64,000 bases of DNA from Seriola aureovittata (Eukaryota; Chordata; Actinopteri; Carangiformes; Carangidae). The position numbers and the translations under genes were made by a program. The stretch is from positions 2,393,501 to 2,457,500 of the forward strand of contig NC_079386.1 in assembly GCF_021018895.1 (NCBI RefSeq). Direction: 5' to 3'. The notes beneath the pieces were generated by a model. That model was given only the letters and a program-made list of their open reading frames with translations, was not told the origin of the DNA and searched no databases. Below, in pieces: positions 56,727 to 64,000 of this stretch; positions within the stretch are counted from its first letter, which is position 1, and each line of letters opens with the position of its first letter.

Positions 56727-59700
56727 CTAGTGCACCAGGTACGCCTGAGGAACAACAAATTAATTACATATGAGTACAAATTAACAATCCTTATTTTAAT
56801 CCGTCTCTTAATCATCTGATCATCACAGATTATACTGATTCGGGATGGATTCAAATAGTTTGAACAATAACATATAGTTTGTACAGTCCACCATGTTCCT
56901 GATGTGTGGTGTAGTAAATACTTGAGCCTGGGCAGCTAGTGGAGCTTTAAATCCAGACAGACAACAGGACTGAGTGACCTGGTGGTGACCTTCCTGACAG
57001 ATGACTCTCTAACATGAACATGTGTTTCTGCTGGTCATCATCATCATGATGAAGATAAAATTACATCATGTTAAAAACAACTGTGCTTCAAACTAACTTT
57101 ACTGGATCATACCTCATTGTCTCTACTCAGGCCTGCTACAGCGATACCCGCATGAAGACACACCTCTACGGGTGTATTCTGGGTGAACCTGTCCTCTCTC
57201 ATCTATGTCATTCACTGATTGGACACTAAACTCATACTCACCTTCTTTTGGTTGAGCCTCATCTGGCAGCAGGAGAAAGCCCCAACCAGGACGTAGACAG
57301 CAGCTGCTATGAAGCAGTTGTAGCCCACCTTGTTGTACAGCTCATAGATCCTCTGTGGGTAGTCACTGTGGAGACAAACAAACACACCTCACACTCAACA
57401 CTATCCAAGTCACTTAGTTCACCCAAAGAACCAGAAAAACTTTATTGATCCCTGAAGAGATATACAGTGGGGCAAAAAAGTATTTAGTCAGCCACCAATT
57501 GTGCAAGTTCTTCCACTTAAAAAGATGAGAGAGGCCTGTAATTTTCATCATAGGTACACTTCAACTATGAGAGACAGAATGGGGGCAAAGAATCCAGGAA
57601 ATCACATTGTAGGATTTTTAATGAATTAATTGGTAAATTCCTCTGTAAAATAAGTATTTGGTCACCTACAAACAAGCAAGATTTCTGGCTCTCACAGACC
57701 TGTAACTTCTTCTTTAAGAGGCTCCTCTGTCCTCCACTCGTTACCTGTATTAATGCCACCTGTTTGAACTCGTTATCAGTATAAAACACACCTGTCCACA
57801 ACCTCAAACAGTCACACTCCAAACTCCACTATGGTCAAGACCAAAGAGCTGTCAAAGGACACCAGAAACAAAACTGTAGACCTGCACCAGGCTGGGAAGA
57901 CTGAATCTGCAATAGGTAAGCAGCTTGGTGTGAACAAATCAACTGTGGGAGCAATTATTAGAAAATGGAAGACATACAAGACCACTGATAATCTCCCTCG
58001 ATCTGGGGCTCCACACAAGATCTCACCCCGTGGGGTCAAAATGATCACAAGAAGGTTGAGCAAAAATCCCAGAACCACACGAGGGGACCTAGTGAGTGAC
58101 CTGCAGAGAGCTGGGACCAAAGTAACAAAGGCTACCATCAGTAACACACTACGCCGCCAGGGACTCAAATCCTGCAGTGCCAGACGTGTCCCCCTGCTTA
58201 AGCCAGTACATGTGCAGGCCCGTCTGAAGTTTGCTAGAGAGCATTTGGATGATCCAGAAGAGGATTGGGAGAATGTCATATGGTCAGATGAAACCAAAAT
58301 AGAACTTTTTGGTTGCTTTGCATCCAAAAAACACCATGCCTACTGTGAAGCATGGGGGTGGAAACATCATGCTTTGGGGCGGTTTTTCTGCAAAGGGACG
58401 AGGACGACTGATCCGTGTCAAGGGAAGAATGAATGGGGCCATGTATCGTGGGATTTTGAGTGAAAACCTCCTTCCATCAACAAGGGCATTGAAGATGAAA
58501 CGTGGCTGGGTCTTTCAGCATGACAATGATCCCAAACACACCACCCGGGCAACGAAGGAGTGGCTTCGTAAGAAGCATTTCAAGGTCCTGGAGTGGCCTA
58601 GCCAGTCTCCAGATCTCAACCCCATAGAAAATCTTTGGAGGGAGTTGAAAGTCCGTGTTGCCCAGCGACAGCCCCAAAACATCACTGCTCTAGAGGAGAT
58701 CTGCATGGAGGAATGGGCCAAAATACCAGCAACAGTGTGTGAAAACCTTGTGAAGACTAACAGAAAACGTTTGACCTCTGTCATTGCCAACTAAGGGTAT
58801 ATAACAAAGTATTGAGATGAACTTTTGTTATTGACCAGATACTTATTTTCCACCATAACTGGCAAATAAATTCTTTAAAAATCAGACAATGTGATTTTCT
58901 GGAATTTTTTTTCTCATTTTGTCTCTCATAGTTGAAGTATATCTATGATGAAAATTATAGGCCTCTCATCTTTTTAAGTGGAAGAACTTGCACAATTGGT
59001 GGCTGACTAAATACTTTTTTGCCCCACTGTAATTAGTTAAATTTACACAACATAAACGTGATGTTTTCAGTGGAACACTGGTGATGTCATCAAGAGCTAC
59101 AGTAGAATGCTGGTGATGTCATCAAGAGCTACGGAAGAACACTGGTGATGTCATCAAGAGTTACAGTAGAACGCTGGTGATGACATCAAGAGCTACAGTA
59201 GAACACTGGTGATGTCATCAAGAGCTACAGTAGAACACTGGTGAAGAGTCCACAACTCCTGCTCGTCCTGACCATGTGCAAACTTGCACTTTTCATGTAC
59301 ATATCGTGTGTATTGTGTATATTGTATTTATTAGTGTATATTTGGTATATTTTTGTTGTATATTTCCATAGATGTTTATTCTATAGATGTTTATTTTTCT
59401 GCTGTGGTAAATTAATTTCCCAGTTGTGGGATTAATAAAGTTAATCTAATCTAATCTAATTAAAAGCTACAGTAGAACACTGGCGATGTCATTAAGAGCT
59501 ACAGTAGAAGTATAACGAGGTCATATGAACGCAGGTGATGTCATCAAGAGCTACAGTAGAACACTGGTGATGTCATCAAGAGCTACAGTAGAACACTAGT
59601 GAAGTCATCAAGAGCTACACTAGAAGTATAACTAGGTCATATGAACACTGATGATGACATTAAGAGCTACAGTAAGAGGCCTCTAACCCACTGGGACAAC

Positions 59701-62327
59701 CTGTACAGATGTTTTACTGCTCATCTGTTTCTTATGTTGTTGTTCTATTCTATAAAGCGTACTCCATCTCATAGTAATGATGAAAGTTTCCTAATCAAAC
59801 TGTTCTTCATATGAACTTTAAGTGTCTTCACCTACAGCATCACTCCGCAGTGTCAGCAACTGGAGCAGAAAGCAGAGACAGAACAGAAGAGCTCACCTGA
59901 GCCGACAGGACAATGAGGGCTGATCACACTGAAGTGGTCCTATATGACCCATCAACTACACCACATAGAAAATACAGTTTGACTAATACTGGTTTTTGAG
60001 GATGATACTGATGTGATGACTGTGGAACAGCTAATAGTGTAACACAAACAACCACTGTTGATATAGATGCTACAAACTGAGACATTTTACAGTGTGGACA
60101 TTGACTCGTCAGCGACCTCCAGTGGACAAACTGTTGTGTTTTTTAAATGACCTTAAAACCTTAGTTGGTATTTCTGTACTGCACATAACACATTGTTATA
60201 TCTTAAAATTATATAAACCTATGTATGGGTGCAACTCTAACAGGTCTGTGACAGTTATGAAGCCTTGGTGCAGCTGCAGAGATCTGGGGTGAAGTGTTAC
60301 AGTAGAAACTTACTCTTGGTGGATGTCGTCAGGTGCAGGCACATCCTCAATCAGTGTGGCTGAATGTACACTGAAGAAGATCCCGAGCATGGCCTGAGAG
60401 AGGAGAGGGACACAGGTAAACCAGGGCTGCAACAGTCAACATTAACTCACACTGTAGATTAAAGTGGAAATGAACTGAGACGCAGTCAAAGTAATATGCA
60501 GCTATATGATCACCAGATATTATTAAATTCTTTGAAAACAAGAAGAGTCTCCTTCGACATGTATTTGAAGTTATTGGTTCACAGTAACTTCTGATGATCT
60601 GGTTTACAAAGCTGTGAGCCTGGAGACCACATAACTACACACCTGTGTCTACTAACACAGTCTCATCAGAAACAGTGTTATCTGATTTTTTTCTCATTAA
60701 AAAAAATTATGAAACCGAATATGAATAAAACAGGTGTAAAAATAATATGACAAAAAAAGTTGACATTTTTCCTTCATACTGTATGTCATATTTCATTGCA
60801 CCAAATTAACTTGAACAAACTAGCATTTTTTTTAGGCGCAGCATTTAACTACTATATACAGGCACTATATATGATATATAATAGTAAGTAGTAAAGTAAA
60901 AGTAAAGTAAGTAAAACAAAACACATGAATAAAATAAGGTCATAAAATTAGAATTGACTAAAGTACAAAATAAATAAATAAAATAAAAACATCATAATAA
61001 AATCACAATCCAGTAACATCTCTAGCTATGTGGCTGAAACAGACTCAGAGAAAAGTTGATTCAAGTTTATGTCACTTTATAGCTGTAGTTTGTGCTGCTG
61101 CTGAACTGTATAGTGACATGTTGTATATTTTTATTTTGTTGAGTCATGTGTACCTGGGGTCTGTTCCAGAAAGCAGGTTTAACAAGCCTGAATCTGAACT
61201 CTGAGTGAACATCAAATCAGGATAGTCATCTCCCTGCATAACCTCCTTTAAATTAATGTCTGTGATATTATTTTTGATACAGGCAGCATACATGAGGAAA
61301 TGAAGTGCTCTGTCAAACAGCTTCTTCAGGTTTCACAGAGACCCAGTCCTAATGTCCCCCCTCATGGATTCACAGACTCTGAGATCCATGAGGTCTTTGG
61401 ACTGTCCCACTGTAAAACCATCAGGTGCATGAAGGCTCGCTATCAGACTGTCTGTAATTCTGCCCTGAATGTATTACAGCCATGATTTAATGATTAAACA
61501 CGGGGTTACCGTGGTTACCAGGGAAAGCCCGGAAGTGTAATGGAAGGTAAATAACCACCATAAAACAGAACAACAAAGAAGAAAGAAGAACAGTTAACAG
61601 ACAAGCACGAGAGTAACGAATCCAAACGTTAACGAGTTTACATGTGAGTATAAGGACAGAGCTCAGTGGTATCTCACAATCTCAACTGTGTGTAGTTCTG
61701 TCCTGTGACGACATGACGGTGAGTTCAACATACGTTCATCAGCGAAGAGAGGAAGTAACTGAAGTATAATCATGCGCCAGGCGAGCAATTTAACTGAACA
61801 GGCCCCATTTTTAGATCCGGTATCCAAATCTCATAATACATCCATAAGTAAAATCAAAAGTCCCAAACCACAATTGTACGCAACAAGTTTTAACCTCATC
61901 AGAGTAACGTGATATGTCAAACAGTGCTGTTACATTTCTCGTTATACCATTATGAGCCACTGCAGTCTCTCACACTGTGAGGGTTTGTAACCTGGGTTTG
62001 TAAGGAAAACCTGCCAGTGAGCAGGTTAGCTAACTGGTTAACAGGTTATTTCACAGAGTCAGTTAACGTGGTAACTGGTTAACAGGTTAGCTTCACAGAG
62101 TTAAAATTACCTTAGTCTCTGGAACTGAAAACCCAGGCTTTCCCTCATCTCAGAGTTCTCACTAAACCCACTCTCTGGAACACCCCCCTGTTCTGTATCT
62201 ATGGAAACGAAAGTTCGATCGCCGGGAATAAAAAAAGAGAGAAGACACTCACCAACATTATCACCCCCCACGTGCTCAGTACAATCCCGCATGCGGCGCA
62301 TTTAGGTCCACAAATGAGCCCGCGCAT
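56727..62327 (-). CDS. rnasek: Ribonuclease kappa (4 coding exons, 98 aa)
   Basis: RNASEK is a small two-pass membrane protein first described as an endoribonuclease and later linked to the V-ATPase and endocytic uptake. Exons in coding order: 62327-62253, 60393-60314, 57365-57242, 56744-56727. All borders are GT-AG and the total is 98 codons, the same length as the human protein. The sequence starts [20 protein letters not shown], runs through a first membrane span ([17 protein letters not shown]), a luminal loop ([20 protein letters not shown]), a second span ([19 protein letters not shown]) and a basic tail, ending AYLVH. The last exon codes only five residues. A Tc1 element lies in intron 2 and a MITE-like element in intron 1 about 60 bp from exon 1. 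It converges with the lipoxygenase gene. Confidence 0.93.
57465..59029 (+). mobile_element. Nearly full-length Tc1-like transposon in rnasek intron 2
   Basis: A 1565-bp element flanked by TA duplications (57463-57464, 59030-59031). Ends are exact inverted repeats at the tip ('cagtggggcaaaaaagtatt') and similarity continues for about 200 bp on each side. Transposase coding lies between. The left flank 'aactttattgatccctgaag' looks like the tail of a fish LINE, so the element probably jumped into an older repeat. It lies antisense to rnasek. Confidence 0.95.
57831..58794 (+). pseudogene. Tc1-like transposase, broken by an internal deletion and frameshift
   Basis: A DDE transposase that cuts and pastes the element at TA sites. 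Frame 1 (57831-58463) gives the paired helix-turn-helix DNA-binding part ([40 protein letters not shown]) and the first catalytic Asp (WSDETK, codon 58287). A second frame (about 58309-58794) gives the remaining catalytic part, with Asp in [10 protein letters not shown] (58522) and Glu in DLNPIENLW (58627), 34 residues apart as in Tc1 enzymes. Between the first and second Asp there are about 78 codons, roughly 13 fewer than in related enzymes, and the frame changes near 58310. The deletion removes the stretch after ELFG. Otherwise almost no damage is seen, so the element is young but cannot encode a full enzyme. Confidence 0.92.
59055..59690. repeat. 32-bp minisatellite interrupted by a LINE tail
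   Basis: Units like 'ctacagtagaacactggtga' plus 'tgtcatcaagag' repeat from about 59071 to 59245 and again from 59462 to about 59680. Several later units contain an insertion ('tataa..aggtcatatgaacg'). The gap between the two halves is the LINE fragment listed separately. It lies in rnasek intron 2. Confidence 0.85.
59250..59461 (+). mobile_element. LINE 3' tail inserted in the minisatellite, with (TAATC)n end
   Basis: The piece runs 'gtgcaaacttgcacttttca' to 'aatttcccagttgtgggatt', then 'aataaagttaatctaatctaatctaat'-type repeats (split here: 'aataaagttaatc', 'taatctaatctaat'). This is the same tail family as the minus-strand pieces at 3303 and 43372, with a different pentamer. Confidence 0.7.
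61156..62190. mobile_element. Harbinger-like or similar non-autonomous element in rnasek intron 1
   Basis: Left end 'ggggtctgttccagaaagca' and reverse-complemented right end 'ggggggtgttccagagagtg' form imperfect inverted repeats, followed by 'ggttta' and 'gaactctgag' in both. The interior has no recognised transposase. The right part contains a duplicated 'aactggttaacaggtta' block (62030-62095). A clear target duplication was not found, so the superfamily is tentative. Confidence 0.5.
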
Positions 62328-64000
62328 TATTAATGTAGAACATGAAAAAGGAGAGAGCGACAAACTGCTGCTCCAACTCAGGTCAAACTTCTGTCACGTG
62401 TCCAATCAAGTGTCTGAGACTGAACCCCGGAAGTTTCCAGGATGTCGAAAGAGTCACGTTTAAAAAGTTAGATGATTGACTTAAAAAATCAAATATGAAA
62501 ACAGGAAGTTAGTTCAAACATATATTTATTTAATGATTTGAATGAAACACGTCAGACTTTTATAATAACAGCGCGTCCTCTTCCAGGTGTTTTAAAACTT
62601 TTCACGTAAATTATCTTCATGTAAATATGAGAACAGTCATGTGACTTTCCTCTCAATGACCGTGACGTAATGCTTTGCTGCGTTCTGGTCCTGTTGGAAA
62701 TACAAACTCCCACACAGCCCAAACAGAAACAACATACAGTTCTGTCTTTAGTTGATCTTAGCTCTGTCTGATGCCTGTAGATGTGTTGGTCTATTTAAAA
62801 CATGTTGTTGTTATGTGTTGTAAGTATTTAAAAAAAACCAGAGTCCTCAAAGGTGCAGGAGGCCAAAGGTTCCCCTCTATCTGGTGGTACAAAGACAAAG
62901 TGGTGCATCCAGTCTCGTTCTTATTGTGCTATAAAAACATCTAGTTCCCTGTTTTTTTCCAGGAAGCTACTCATGAACAGCTGACAAAGAGGTCTTGAAA
63001 TTGGGACTCTTTGGGGACATTTAGGGGAAGTATGAAAGCTTTACAAAGAACTGATGATATTAATTTGTTTTATTTATTTTTAACACAGCCAACAGACAAT
63101 AAAGTTTGCTTCAAATGTGCCAGAATGAACCAAATAAGTGTGATTTTCAGCTGAAATCTCCATCATCCCTCCAGAGCTCCATAAACAGAGAATCTATGAC
63201 TAAAACACTGAAGCTTTTCTGGAGACTGAACCAGAACCAAGAGTAGTCTGTGGTTTCTGTTTCATCTAACATAAAATGACAAACATACATCTCATGTAGG
63301 CCTGGATGAATACAACCCTTTTTTTAATCTTGACCAAAGATCTAAGAACAAAACACTCCAGGACCGATGGAAACAGAAGTACACCCAGGAAGTAAAAATC
63401 ATTGTTTGTGTTCCCACTGCATCAGAGGAGCTGTGAAGATCTGACCAATCAAATCAGACAGTGGTTGATAAAATAATTTTGACAAAGAAACAACAAAGCA
63501 AAGTCAGACTATTGTTGTTGTCCTGGTACTGAGAGGGATCAAACCCAAAATGATTTCTAACTGGTGCAAAGATAAAGAATAGCCTACTTTAAATATCAGC
63601 AACTTGTCTGGATTATGGATTATAATAGTGTAAACATTCCTCCTTTTACCAAAAAATACAAAATGTTTGATCAAAAAGAACAACTGTAAATGTAAAGCTT
63701 CTGGTCCCAAGCCTGGAATTATCAAAAGGGATAATCCTCTAGGGACCATGAACATCAATTTGTTGATCCAAGAAGATCCACCTCAGTTCCTCTTTTGTTG
63801 AGACCACTTGCAGTTAGATTGTTAAGAATTACTGTAGCATTGGTGGCGCAATTATAACCAGGATTCATTGTGTAACATCTTCAGCAGTGCACCAGAGCCT
63901 CTGTGGATTTGATTTTTGATTTAGCTTCATCTTTTAAGACGATGAAAACAGGCACTTGGCAGATGAATTGCGTGGTATACATTGTATGTGTACATTGTAT
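62328..64000. other. Right flank upstream of rnasek
   Basis: The first about 150 bp upstream of the rnasek ATG (to about 62480) should include its promoter and 5' untranslated region. Beyond that I see AT-rich, non-coding sequence with no recognised exon or clear repeat. Confidence 0.5.

Noticed and set aside
57812..58327. Minus-strand open frame of 171 codons
   Set aside because: It is antisense to the Tc1 transposase and shows no domain.
61300..61485. Small open frame in rnasek intron 1
   Set aside because: It lies inside the MITE-like element and matches no domain I recognise.

Overview
This window is nuclear DNA from a teleost fish, probably a percomorph. The evidence is split vertebrate genes with GT-AG introns, very abundant CA/GT microsatellites, and fish-type interspersed repeats (Tc1/mariner copies, TTAA-flanked and hAT-like MITEs, LINE 3' tails ending in pentamer repeats). 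No bacterial, phage or CRISPR features are present. I cannot name the species.

Five protein-coding genes can be assembled exon by exon, each with a continuous reading frame. Left to right they are arrb2 (+, 14 exons, 407 aa, beta-arrestin 2), med11 (-, 3 exons, 132 aa, Mediator subunit 11 with a C-terminal run of 20 Gln), pelp1 (+, 19 exons, 1276 aa), a 12-lipoxygenase-like gene (+, 14 exons, 669 aa) and rnasek (-, 4 exons, 98 aa, ribonuclease kappa). At the far left, one signal-peptide exon on the minus strand starts an unidentified secreted-protein gene. arrb2 and med11 are tail to tail, with facing poly(A) signals about 40 bp apart. med11 and pelp1 are head to head, with 237 bp between start codons. 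pelp1 and the lipoxygenase are in the same direction, about 9 kb apart. The lipoxygenase and rnasek converge.

The genes do not form a pathway: receptor desensitisation (arrb2), transcription (med11), ribosome assembly and nuclear-receptor co-regulation (pelp1), oxylipin synthesis (lipoxygenase) and a V-ATPase-associated membrane protein (rnasek). As I recall the human map, ARRB2, MED11, PELP1 and ALOX15 form one 17p13 cluster, while ALOX12 and RNASEK form another about 2 Mb away. Here one lipoxygenase gene joins both neighbourhoods.

Introns and spacers hold most of the unusual material. There are four Tc1/mariner relics, including one nearly full-length copy in rnasek intron 2. Two copies of a TTAA-flanked MITE occur, one inside a repeat whose second copy lacks the insertion. 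Other items are a perfect 56-bp palindrome beside an AT tract, a roughly 600-bp pentamer satellite with higher-order structure, several minisatellites, a local tandem duplication upstream of the lipoxygenase gene, and GT repeats standing in for pyrimidine tracts at several splice acceptors. I found no wholly new multi-gene system. The strongest leads are the lipoxygenase active-site residues, the MED11 polyglutamine tail, the CA/GT-bracketed intron and the palindrome.
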